Shown here one piece after another: positions 21,660 to 31,402 of a DNA stretch of 64,000 nt. Origin of the DNA: Tilletia caries (Eukaryota > Basidiomycota > Exobasidiomycetes > Tilletiales > Tilletiaceae); the NCBI GenBank assembly GCA_032718865.1, contig JALUTQ010000007.1, positions 372,001 to 436,000 on the forward strand, written 5' to 3'. The position numbers were made by a program, and so were the translations under genes. How positions within the stretch are numbered: position 1 is the first letter of the stretch; each line of letters starts with the position of its first letter. The notes under the pieces are model-generated. The model saw nothing but the letters and a program-made list of their open reading frames with translations. It did no database searches and was not told the origin of the DNA.

Positions 21660-22383
21660 TCACTCGGCGACGTCCTCGATGGTCACGTTGCGGACCTGGC
21701 GCTTCGTCGTCTCCTTCTTCGGGATCGTGAGCTTGAGAACACCGTTGTCAAACTTGCCCTTGATGTTCTCCGAGTCCACGTCGGCGTCCTTGGGCAGGAT
21801 GAAGGAGCGCGAGAAGGAGCCGTAGATGCGCTCCGTGATGAGCGGGCGAGGGCCGTGGTGGTGGTGCTGGTCGAGCGTCTGCTTGTTGCCGTCGGTCTTC
21901 GTGATGCTGACATCCTTCTCCGCCTGGGCTTGCTTGGCGGCCGTCTCCGTGCCGGGCTGGGCCTTCTTGCTGGCGTCGTCCGCACCCGCAGTCTTCGTGT
22001 CCTGCTGAGGGGCGTTGATGTACTCCGAGCGAGTCTCGCCGCTGAGGGTCAGCTTGCGCGTGGAGGCGTCAATCGCAACCTTGATGTTCTCCCTCTTCGC
22101 GCCTGCAAGTTCGGCGGTGACCGAGTAGTGGTCGCTGTGCTCGTGGATGTCCTGTGAAACGAAGGGAGTGGGATCAGCTCCGTGAAAGAGAGATAGAGGA
22201 AAGATGCAGACCGATCAAGGTACTCACGATGCGAGGGCCATGGAAGAGGTTGCTGGCATTCATCCAGTTGCTTGGGCGAGTCGAGACGGCGGTGTCCTTG
22301 GTCTCGTCCGAGTCCTCCCAGTCCTGGAGGGGGAGGGCAAGGCGGGCGAAGGGGTGAAAGAAGGTGTCGGTGAAGACGGACAT
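21660..22383 (-). CDS. HSP20: Small heat-shock protein Hsp20, copy 2
   Basis: Exon 1 is 22383-22228 and exon 2 is 22151-21660, giving the same 215 residues as copy 1; the intron also looks identical. The single exonic difference (a t/c in the codon before His of FFHPF) is silent. The promoter differs from copy 1: the TATA box is TATAAAAA at 22520-22513, and a heat-shock-element-like array lies at 22698-22715. Such identity between paralogues 4.1 kb apart points to very recent duplication or continuing gene conversion. Confidence 0.96.
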
Positions 22384-22512
22384 GTTTCTGAGGTGGCTGT
22401 ATTTGGGAGTAGTGCTGAGTGTGTTTGGAGAGTGATTTAGCTGGGATGCTCGACTGCTGATGTGTTGCTGCGGAGGGAAGGAAGCATCAGCAAGCGGTGG
22501 GCGACCTTGCCC

Positions 22513-22520
22513 TTTTTATA
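22513..22520 (-). promoter_or_regulatory. TATA box of hsp20 copy 2
   Basis: TATAAAAA on the minus strand about 130 bases upstream of the start codon. It is a stronger match than in copy 1. Confidence 0.55.
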
Positions 22521-22697
22521 CCTTTCTCCGCAGCGGGGTCCCTATCCTTCACCACCCTGGTCGAAGCATCTCGAAAGTGCCAAGCAGGTTCTGTCGAGCG
22601 ATCGCATGACCGTCCTTCACGAGCATGAAACGCTTGCTTGCACTTGACTCACCCACCAAGCCCAAATGAGGTTTCCCTTTGTTCCCAGCCACGTGGC

Positions 22698-22715
22698 GAA
22701 TATTCTGGCAAATTC
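22698..22715 (-). promoter_or_regulatory. Heat-shock element candidate upstream of hsp20 copy 2
   Basis: GAATATTCTGGCAAATTC has three of four pentamers in the alternating GAAnnTTCnnGAAnnTTC pattern bound by Hsf1; the third is GCA instead of GAA. It lies about 315 bases upstream of the copy 2 start codon, outside the duplicated block, so copy 1 lacks it. Confidence 0.5.
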
Positions 22716-22789
22716 CAGACACGATTCCACAAAAGGAAAAGACGTCGACCAATGATGACCATGCCATTCCATTGCTGCGCGGGCCCGTC

Positions 22790-25573
22790 TCAATCTTGCG
22801 AGAACGCCAGAGGTTGCGTGGCGTCGTCATCAGGAGGGGCGGTCGTAGAATCTTCCAGTACCTCCGCCGCATCTCCAGAAGGCCCTCCGTGATGAATGAT
22901 GCAATCAGCGCCATCGTCGGCTACGATGGGCAGAGAAGATGCTGGAACGACCCCGCCCTGCTGCGATGGTAGCAGCTGTGTCGGAGCGAGAACAGACGAG
23001 GGAGGAGGTACTGCACTGCCCTGCTCCCCCTCCTCTTCATCGTCATCTTCCTCCCGATGTCCCTCCTGACTGGCGGCATAATCCGGAATCGACGCCAAGG
23101 CAGCATCCATTTCCATATCGAAGGCCAACCGCTCCAGCTCTTCTCCGACTCCATCGTCAAAGTCGTCGAAAGCCATGTCAAGGCCGTCGTCTCCTTTCGA
23201 ACCTGTAGGATCTTGTTTGACGTGCTGACTCCGTCTTCGTTGGGCATGGCTTAGGGAGAGGCTATCGAGGTCCTGTTCATCCGGTATCGATTGGAGTCCT
23301 CGTCCACTCGTGATCACGAAGTCCAAATTGGCATGCGAACCGATTCCAGACGGCGTGAAGGAGCTGAACGCCAGACTGGCGCGCCGGACGGGCAGGACAC
23401 GGAGTTGGGTCTTCGGCTTGCGCTTGTCGACGTCCTTGTCCGTCTGCCACGTCGAGGGAATAATCGAGGTCGGCACCCGCCGAGAAGTCCGACTCAGCAC
23501 CAACCTGGCATTCAGACAATTCGTCCAGACATTGCCGAGCTGCGCGAACTTGACTCTGCCTTTAAGTGCCCTGGCAAAATCATCGAGATCAAGTGGAAGC
23601 TCGTGGCCGGACGCATCCCGTTGCGGTCGAATTCCAGCGGCGCCGACAGAGCTGGGTATCGTCGATAGCAGGCCTGAAGAGTGGATCGATTGCAGATCGA
23701 ATGCAAGGGGTGGGTCCATCGCCGACTGTGCTGAGATCGTCAGGGTAGAGGGTAACGTCCGCTCCTGCGCGGGGACGGTCGCCTGCGGCTGAAGTTCGTG
23801 AACGCCAATATATCCCTCTTGTAGCACCGCTCTGACGATGGCGGCCTCACGGTCGAACGCATCACTAACGTGGTTGATCACAAGAATGGCCGGCCCATAA
23901 TCTTCATGCCGCACACACGAGTCCGTAGTCGCCCGGTTTGACCCTCCTGTCCGAGCCCGAGCCCTTGCGTTGAGACTCAGACATCGAAGCTTGTCCGCTA
24001 TTGAACAGAGCAATTTGGCGCGCATGAATCGACCTGAAAACTTGTTCATGTCCACTGTATCGTCCTGCAGAAAGGCCGGCAGGCCTTCTATGATGATCAA
24101 TTCGAGCGGTCCCTTGCTCCGTTCATCGCAAGTTTGCAGGCGTTGCTGTAGACCGGGCAGAGTGTATGCTAGAGCATGATCCAGCGCGTCTGCGTCTCCG
24201 AGGCAAGCGACATGAACGTTGCGGAGTACGACATCGACATGTTCGCTCGTTGGTTCTTCTCCTTTGTTTCCCGATACTAGACTGTCCCCGTTTTGCCGTC
24301 GCCCTCCGCGCCCATCTCCTTCCCGCTCGTTGCGAGATCGACAGTGCGGCAATGCCGTTGCAAGTTCGACAAGACGGCTGATCAGCGATGACGCCGCGGC
24401 TGCACCGTGTGGAGTCAAGATGGCAACGCCACTTGGTCTCCTTGATGGATCCCATCGCACATCAGGCTCGTCCGCTTTGATACCCAAGACTGTATGTAAC
24501 GCCAGCTGCAAGGCAAGCTGGGTCTTCCCAGACGAGCTGCGGGAATCTGATCAATGATGTGTCCAGACGAAGTCGATCCACGCAGTAGCTCACCTCTCCC
24601 CCACAAGTTCTGTCACGGTTCCCCTCCTGATACCGCCACCAAGGATGCGATCTAGTCGGATGTCGCCAGTGGAGAGCCACATCCGAGACATGGCATCTTG
24701 TATGTCGGCAGTTGTAAGCCAATGCCGCGCTTCCTTCCCCTCGCTAACATCCTGCAGTCTTTCTTCTGATCCGGACGCGGAATCCTCATCGTCGCTGGTT
24801 GCAATGAGCCGCCGTTTCGAGCGCTGTGGTGGGCCACTATCATCGTCGAGAGCTCTTCTCTTGCCGAGGGCTTTCATTGACGGGGACTGCGGAACATCTT
24901 CGGCAGTTGGAAGGCCCGCCAAGACGCTCGGCGGTGAGGAGCGGGCCAGGTCGGCGTACGCATCGTTTTCCTCGTCCCCCTGTGAGCCTGGAACAACATC
25001 CTCTGTGGTGGAGAAGACTGGCCAGGGAGCAATGGACCTCCCAAAGAATCCGTACGCGGGCTTAACACGCTGCGTTTCTGACGGTTGCATCGCCGGGTCA
25101 AATTCGTCCGCTCCTTGAGTCGCTGCAACGACCTCCAGTCGATCTGTACGACTGCGTATCGCATCTATGAGATCGATAGTCGGTTCGCCATCAGTTTTGG
25201 AGCTGAACCGTTCGAATTTATTGGAGTCCTGTTGCGGGTGAATTGGATTCAGCGCTCGGAATGCGGGCTGCGTGCGTCCTGTAAAAGAGTGAAAGGCAGA
25301 AGTACAAGGTGCGCCGAGAGAGATGGCCGCCAGTCGATGGATCAGAGTCGCCTCTGCTCGTTCGACGTGGCATTGTTTGACAATGGTGCCGATGGGAATG
25401 AGAAGAAGCTGCTCTGCGCTGTAGATACCAGCTGAGGATGCATGATGAGACGCGCTGTAAGCATGATAGACCACCCACATGAGCCACAAACTTCAGGACG
25501 TACCTCTGCGACAGTGCGCCCGCTGTTTGGGCGTGAGTCCATCAATGTCATCGATGATTGTCGGCGTCGCCAT
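22790..25573 (-). CDS. RAD57: RAD57-like RecA-family recombination mediator, long form
   Basis: Rad57 (XRCC3-like) pairs with Rad55 to help load Rad51 during homologous recombination. Exons are 25573-25504, 25431-24594 and 24536-22790, phases closing to 884 residues. A short N-terminal HhH-like region (MATPTIIDDIDGLTPKQRA, then AGIYSAEQLLLIPIG) precedes the RecA core. The core has LSTGDIRLDRILGGGIRRGT and the Walker A motif GESSSGKTQ, which is split by the second intron. LELIIIEGLPAFL is a Walker B-like strand. The protein is about twice the length of yeast Rad57. Ser/acidic linkers lie before the Walker A, and a C-terminal acidic tail contains EEDDDEEEGEQ. DMC1/RAD51 are excluded by divergence and length; another Rad51 paralogue is possible. 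Confidence 0.85.
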
Positions 25574-26063
25574 GAGAGCAGATGGTCCAGCTGGCTGACA
25601 CAGCAGTGGAATGGCCTGACTGCCAGCCGCAAGCTGCGAGCGCCCAAGTCGGCAGAGCGAAAGCGCACGCTGTTATATTCCCTTACGTTCCAGCTCGCCA
25701 GCGAGTCGGGTGTGGCAGCGGACTTGTCACTTCGTTCTGCGTTCGGTGTTGGTGTTGGTGTTTGGATTGGGGGGGATGGTGGTGGTAGGAAAGAAGGATA
25801 ACTACATGATTTCACAACCAATAAACCGGTTGGTGTTGGTCTCTGCCTCTCTCTCTGTTACTTTCTGGGCCTCGAGAAGCGCGTCGCGAGGGAAGGCACG
25901 CGACGCGAGCCCCGATTGTGATCACAGCAGCATGATCACAGTCACGTGGTTTGAGATCCCCATCGCTCACCAGTCACCGCTCACCCACCTCGAATTCGAA
26001 GGTTGGCCTTTTCGCCAGTCAAGTCATCCGCATCACAGACTCGAGACAAGGTCAAAACAAAAC
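25574..26063. promoter_or_regulatory. Divergent promoter between RAD57 and mL43
   Basis: A 490-bp interval separates two start codons on opposite strands. It contains G/T-rich sequence near 25740-25790. No specific operator was recognised. Confidence 0.45.
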
Positions 26064-26743
26064 ATGCGCGCCACACTCGCCTTGCTCCGCTACGGCTCCA
26101 CGGCCCAGTACCCGACCTCGACCCTCGCGCACCTCACCAACGCAGCCGCAACCCGCGCTAAAGCGCTCTCCGCCCTCACCCAGCCAGGCTCCTCGACGAC
26201 CTCCTCCACCCTCACCCGCTCCGTAATCCCACCTCCGAGACTGCCTCGGCCACCGATCCACTCTCGACCTGCGCCCGGCGGCGGGTCGCGCGGCGCATTC
26301 ACGCTGCCGTGCCGGAAAATGATCATATACTTCTGCCCCAACCAGCCGGCGTCGGCTGGCGTGCGGCTGTGGCTGGAGAAGGAGGTCAAGAAATGGGCGG
26401 AGCGGTATCCGACGGTCGAATGGGTCGTGTCGCCGCGCAAGGCACAGTACCCAGTCCTGATAGCAGAGTACAGTGAGTGAGACCTCTTTCTTGTCCCATC
26501 AGCATGTCCATCGAGTCAACTCATGTTCGCATTCTGCTTTTCCTGCCAGCCAACGGGAGGTCAAAGGAGATCTGCGTACGGAATCGAGAGCACACGAGCG
26601 TAGCGAGCAAGATCCAACTCCTTCTTGACGCATCCGGGCGCAAGATCACCTCTCTCAAGCGGAGACCAGTGGAGAGCACCAACGAGTCGGCTCGTGGGAT
26701 CTGGAGTCCAATGCACACTGTCGAGGGGAGAAAGGCTCTGTAA
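26064..26743 (+). CDS. MRPL51: Mitochondrial large-subunit ribosomal protein mL43
   Basis: A structural protein of the mitochondrial 54S ribosomal subunit with the L51/S25/CI-B8 thioredoxin-like fold. Exons are 26064-26472 and 26550-26743, phase 1, 200 residues. The N terminus is Arg/Ser/Thr/Ala-rich without acidic residues, as expected of a mitochondrial presequence, and is longer than in yeast. The domain shows GAFTLPCRKMIIYFCPNQPA, SAGVRLWLEKEVKKWAERYP and, after splicing, NGRSKEICVRN. It ends shortly after IWSPMHTVEGRKAL. It is convergent with BET1. Confidence 0.93.
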
Positions 26744-27015
26744 TTGTTCAGGGGACGTAATCAAGCTGTCCATGGCGCGATGCACAAGGAAAATGCTGCA
26801 GAGCTTGCTAGCATGTGGGTGTTGAGGTATCTTCGTAGACGTGCGATGGGTAGAGCATGAGTGAAGCAAGATGCCAGAGATTTTGGGAATGCGCATATGA
26901 CCCTCCACAAAGCTGACTCCTTGGGGCCTACACGTCGGACTCTGTGTCTTGGCGACTGCGCTCAGCGTCTCCACCACCACAGGAAAACCTGTGAAGTAGA
27001 CGAGGGGGACAATGG

Positions 27016-27959
27016 TCAGCCAATGAACAGTCTGAAGGAAGCATTTCGCGGAAGAATACGAACGAAGATCCAAATGACGAAGAGGATGAAGATCATCATG
27101 TTACAGAACCACGAGCTCTGCCGGGACGCCATCCTGTTCATTTTTGTGAATGTTCCGCCCAGGAAGGCCGATGTGGTGGTGAATGCGCCGCCCTACCAAC
27201 GGTGAAGTGAAGATGCATCAGGAGGGGTTCGGGGTCAGTTCAGAATTCGCTGGGGGGAGGGGGCATCGTAAATCGCAACGCACCAACACGTCCATGTCCT
27301 TCGTTGAATCCCGGACTTCGTTCCCAATGCCAACAGTGATCTGAAAGAGTATCAAAGGAGTGGCCATTGGTCAATGTCGCGCCCGTCCTGCTTGAGCACG
27401 CAGCAAGACCAGCTGCCCAACCGAGAAATGCCTCTCTACTCACATCTTTAAGCATCTTGACCTTCGCACTCAGCCCTTCCAACCGCTCATCATTCGCCTC
27501 TTCCAAATCTTGCGCCGTACGCTGTTGGGCATAGCTCCGTATCCGATCGGTCCACCCCCCACCCGCGCCCGCTCCCGCTCCTCCTGACCCGGAGCCAGAT
27601 CCGGAGCCATTCATGTACCCGCCCGGCAAGATGCCGCCCTTCTTCGGTGCACCATACTCGTCATCCCACGAGCTCGGGCCCGCAGGATAGGCAGTCCCGC
27701 CCCCGCCCACGCTGCGCTGGTATGCGCCCCCCGGTCCCGATGTCGACGAGGAGGTATATGGCTGTTCGAAGGGGGACGCTGAGCGGAAGCCTGCTAGTCC
27801 GCCTCCGCCGACGCCTGGGGCGAGTCCGCCAGCGCTGGGAGCTGGGCCTGCGGGCGAATGGGAGCGTGGATAGCCCGACTGCGAGGGACTTGGGTATGCG
27901 CCTGAATTTAGCAGGGCGTGTCGGTCAATTCCGCCGCCCGCTCCTGGTCTTCGGGACAT
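27016..27959 (-). CDS. BET1: SNARE protein BET1
   Basis: Bet1 is a Qc-SNARE for ER-to-Golgi vesicle fusion. Exons are 27959-27444, 27340-27284 and 27192-27016, giving 249 residues. The SNARE helix is split over the first intron (ANDERLEGLSAKVKMLKD, then ITVGIGNEVRDSTKDMDVL). The last exon encodes GGTFTKMNRMASRQSSWFC followed by a single C-terminal membrane anchor (MMIFILFVIWIFV). The second-intron donor could also be gtgttg, five bases earlier in effect, which changes two residues. The N-terminal 130 residues are Gly/Ser/Pro/Ala-rich, far longer than in yeast Bet1 (142 residues in total). Confidence 0.9.
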
Positions 27960-28519
27960 GATTTTGCTTGTGTCCTGTCACGTTTCCTGGTAGAAAAGAG
28001 GGATTCGAAATGCTGCGCAGTTGCGAGAGTACGAGGATGTATGTATAGGAGGTTCAGTGAATGTTCATGAGGAAGTAATGCTGGCTATCTGCGACCTGAC
28101 GCCTGACATGTCCCCGATCTCAGCCACGGGTGCTCGGAGCCTCGGACGTGGTGATGAGGAAGAACATGCTATTCATTCATTCGGACCATTCGTCACAGAG
28201 AAAGAAGTATACAGGAAGTGAGAAGGACTAGTTGTAGTGGTAGAGTCGGTCGTGGTCAAGGTGCGCGAGAGATTGGAGACAAAGAGTTGCTGCTGCTGGA
28301 ACCGAGAGGGACTGAGAAGTCCCAGGACAGGGCCGGGAAGGGTTGGATTGCTCAGAGTTTGTTGGAAACCGCCCCGACCACAAAGAAGAGTGCCCATGCG
28401 ATTATCCTGCCTTCGTACCCTGTCTGCCGTCCTTTTCATTAGCGCACTGCGACAGATAAGAAAGAATGAGGGCCGCCGAGGAGGGCCCTTCAACTGCTAG
28501 TGCCGTAACAAAACAACGA
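27960..28519. other. Spacer upstream of BET1 and downstream of PHO85
   Basis: 560 bp containing the BET1 promoter and the PHO85 3' UTR, both genes being on the minus strand. No other feature was recognised. Confidence 0.5.
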
Positions 28520-29834
28520 TTATGCCTGCTGGTAGTAGGCGTGCTGCTGCTGCGGCTGCTGCTGTGTTTGGCGGTGCTGGTGAGCATGTTGTTGTTGTTG
28601 TTGGTGATGAGCGGCAGCAGCCGGCTGGTGATGAGCGGCAGCAGCCGGCTGTTGATGTCCCGACGTTTGTTGTTGACCATGGCGTTGGCTACTGCCCTGT
28701 TGCTGTTGCTATTTGGTAGGTCATCAAAAGAAACGTCAGCTCAAGGGTAATACGCGCGCCATTCAACAATACAGCTACTCACGTGCTGATTCCAGCCCCT
28801 GGCCTGTTGGTGTGGATCTGGCGAGGTCGTCTCATGCTCACTTCTTACGACAATGCTTGCATTCGGGTTCTCCACCGCAGCGCTGGTGGTAAAGTATGGA
28901 TGCCGCAGCGCCTCATCGGCACTGATTCGCTCCGAGGGATCGAAGCGGAGGAGCTTTTCGAGCAGATCGATGGCGAGCGGGTGTGCCTTGGGATAGATGG
29001 TCTGGAATGGCACCTTGGGCATGCGTGGAAATTGCCTTGGCTGCACATCGGGGGAGTCGCGCATCAATCGTTGAATGGTGGCCTCATCAGGTGTTCCCAA
29101 GAAGCGCAAGATTTGGTTGAGCTGGTCGTTGTTGTCGCGTCCACGGAAGAGGGGAACACCGCTAATCATCTCCGCCATGATGCATCCGGCTGACCATACG
29201 TCGATGCTGGTGCTGTACGTTCGGCTTCCGAGTAGAACATCAGGGGCGCGGTACCAGAGGGTGACGACCTCGTTCGAGAAGGTGTTAACGGGAATGCCGA
29301 AAGCGCGAGCCAAGCCGAAGTCGCCCAGCTTCAATTCTCCGCGTTTGTTGATGAGCAGGTTCTGTGGCTTCAGATCGCGATGAAGAACGCGGTTCTCGTG
29401 GCAGAAGGCGGTACCCTTGAGAAGCTGGAACATGAAGACTCTGGTGGTGTTTGGGTCAAGAGCGCCGCGGTCACCGTGGATGTCCATGTACTTCTTCAGA
29501 TCCATGTCCATGAATTCGAAGACGAGCATGAGCTTGGCCTCGGTGTGCATCACGTCGTGCAGTCGGACGATATTCGCATGTCTGAGCTCCTTCATGAGCG
29601 AGATCTCACGGATGGCTGTTGAGGGCGTGCCTTCCTCGGGGTCGAGATGAATCTCCTTCAGGGCAACGATCTCGCCGGTGGTGCGCGAGCGCCCTTTGTA
29701 CACCGTCGCGTAGGTGCCCTCGCCGAGCTTCTCCAGTTGGATGTCTGTGCAGAGAATACATGAAGCAGGGTACCATCAGCCTTCCGGAAAGCGCTGCGCA
29801 GCCGTCGGGGCGAACAGCGCCACTCACAGTTCAT
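28520..29834 (-). CDS. PHO85: Cyclin-dependent kinase PHO85 (CDK5-like) with Gln/His-rich tail
   Basis: Pho85 phosphorylates nutrient- and cell-cycle-related targets together with Pcl cyclins. Exon 1 is only 7 nt (29834-29828, ATG AAC T); exon 2 is 29744-28783 and exon 3 is 28708-28520, giving 385 residues. The kinase motifs are intact: [19 protein letters not shown], the PSTAIRE helix, [22 protein letters not shown] and [15 protein letters not shown]. The third exon adds about 62 residues made mostly of Gln, His and Ala, including two copies of an eight-residue unit encoded by a 24-bp tandem repeat. The start is fixed by conservation of [10 protein letters not shown] immediately after the tiny exon. 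Fungal Pho85 often has a low-complexity tail, but this one is entirely supplied by a separate exon. Confidence 0.93.
28608..28655 (-). repeat. 24-bp in-frame tandem repeat in PHO85 exon 3
   Basis: Two adjacent 24-bp units (ggtgatgagcggcagcagcc and four more bases, read on the plus strand) are identical. They encode duplicated Gln-Pro-Ala-Ala-Ala-Ala-His-His-type units. Confidence 0.85.
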
Positions 29835-31402
29835 AGGATTAGTAGCCAGTGTGGCGATTATGCTGGTGCTGGGGTCCCTTTGTGTTGGTCGAGGTCCTAA
29901 CGATCTTCGCTAGAACGTACAGCGGAACGAGGTCGAGATGTGCTGAAAAGTCGAGTGACGGGAAGGGAAGAGGAGATGCAGACAGCAGGAAGGGGGGCGA
30001 CCTTTGTTACTGAGCTACCGACGTTTTTATGGGCTTGAGGTCAAGGTGATTCGCAGATGGAAGTCAGACAATGAATGGTGCAACGGACGCCGCTTTCTCC
30101 TTCCTCCAGCAGGAGTGTTCGGTGATGTGCCCACGTTGAAACTTGAAACGTGACCGGTGACAGACCTGGAGCAGAACACAACAGGCGGTAGGCCGCAGCG
30201 GTGGGAACGAGAGTCTACTGGCGGCGAGTGGGACAGGCAGGACTCAGGAGCGCTTGAAGCTCGATGCAAGGAGGGCAGGAGTTGTTTGCTACTGTATGTA
30301 TGTACCGGGAAGGGGAGGCCCCTGCGTGAAGTCACTCCAGCATGCGAGCCAAAATGAAAGCTCCGGAAAGTCATGCAATTTCCAAAAACGGGGCTGTCAA
30401 AGTGAGTCGATCACGTGTTGCTCTCCTCCAGGTCCACGTCGGTGCGTTGGCACTTGGCAGAGTGCACGACAAGGTCAGCCTTCTCAAAGTTGATCGCATT
30501 ATTTCTGATTGGTGTCGGACGAGGCGATGAGGTCGTGAAAGGGAGTCAGTCGTCTCAGATGCTGATCGCGGCTGAAGGTCTCTGGCTCTTCCTCATGTGC
30601 TCCCAAGTACTCACTGCCCGGCTGACCATCTTTCATTGTGCTGACCTGTCCCTCCCGTCTCCCTTCCTTTCCGCCTGTCCACGCCAGCTGCCGCTACAGT
30701 ATCTTCACAGCTTTCAGCGCCGAAGGGGATCGTACGAGGTCCGTGAGCCAACCAACATCCGAGGGCGTCCGGAAACTTTCGACTCGAGTCGTTTGCTGTC
30801 CACCAGCGACACCTCATCTCGCGGCAGTTGCCCCACGCCAGCGCCGCTCACCAACCTGCGCTTCGACAGCGGCCGATTCGGTGCCGATCGGGTTCTGGAG
30901 CGTAAGGGTAGAGGGTGTCCCTCTCTTTCGCTGCGGTTGCGTCAGCCTTGATTCTCATCTGTACCAGCAGGCCAACTTCCGCCCTCATTCCATACTGCGC
31001 CCTTCCACGGTTCCACCGTTGCACATCTCATCAACGAGACAACGAGCGGGCACCTGGCCAGTCAAACGCGTGTTGTAACCCGAGTCGGGGCTGAAGACTT
31101 GTTCTATAGGGTCTTCATCTGATGCGGCGCATTTCCGAGCATGAAATGCTACATCTCATCGTCGCGTTGCGCGACAGCGTCACCCTAGACTTATCGCCTC
31201 ATCTCCCCCCCTTCAGCCATTCGTTTCTTAAGACCGGCATCCGTCTGCGGTACCAATATAATCGCCTGCTAGCGCGCTCGTCCTCGCAAAGTTCGGTACA
31301 GATCTCCCACAAAAGTATCCTCCAAGGCTTGCTCTCCGAACTCCACCCAACTCACCCTCTACGGACTAGTACTCCCAAGCACGTCCCCTACGTCCTGCAG
31401 AA
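29835..31402. other. Divergent intergenic region between PHO85 and a Ser-rich orphan
   Basis: 1.57 kb between start codons. Several overlapping short frames (for example 30415-30951 and 30638-31078) have shadow-like composition and lack motifs. C/T-rich stretches near 31180-31230 may be promoter or 5' UTR of the downstream gene. No RNA gene was recognised. Confidence 0.5.

Larger units (their letters stand above)
21243..22530 (+). repeat. Segmental duplication, copy 2
   Basis: Direct-orientation partner of 17104-18400. The homology starts at the first bases of MED19 coding sequence and ends in the hsp20 promoter. The gene body and 3' flank are almost identical to copy 1 while the promoter is visibly diverged. 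Confidence 0.93.
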
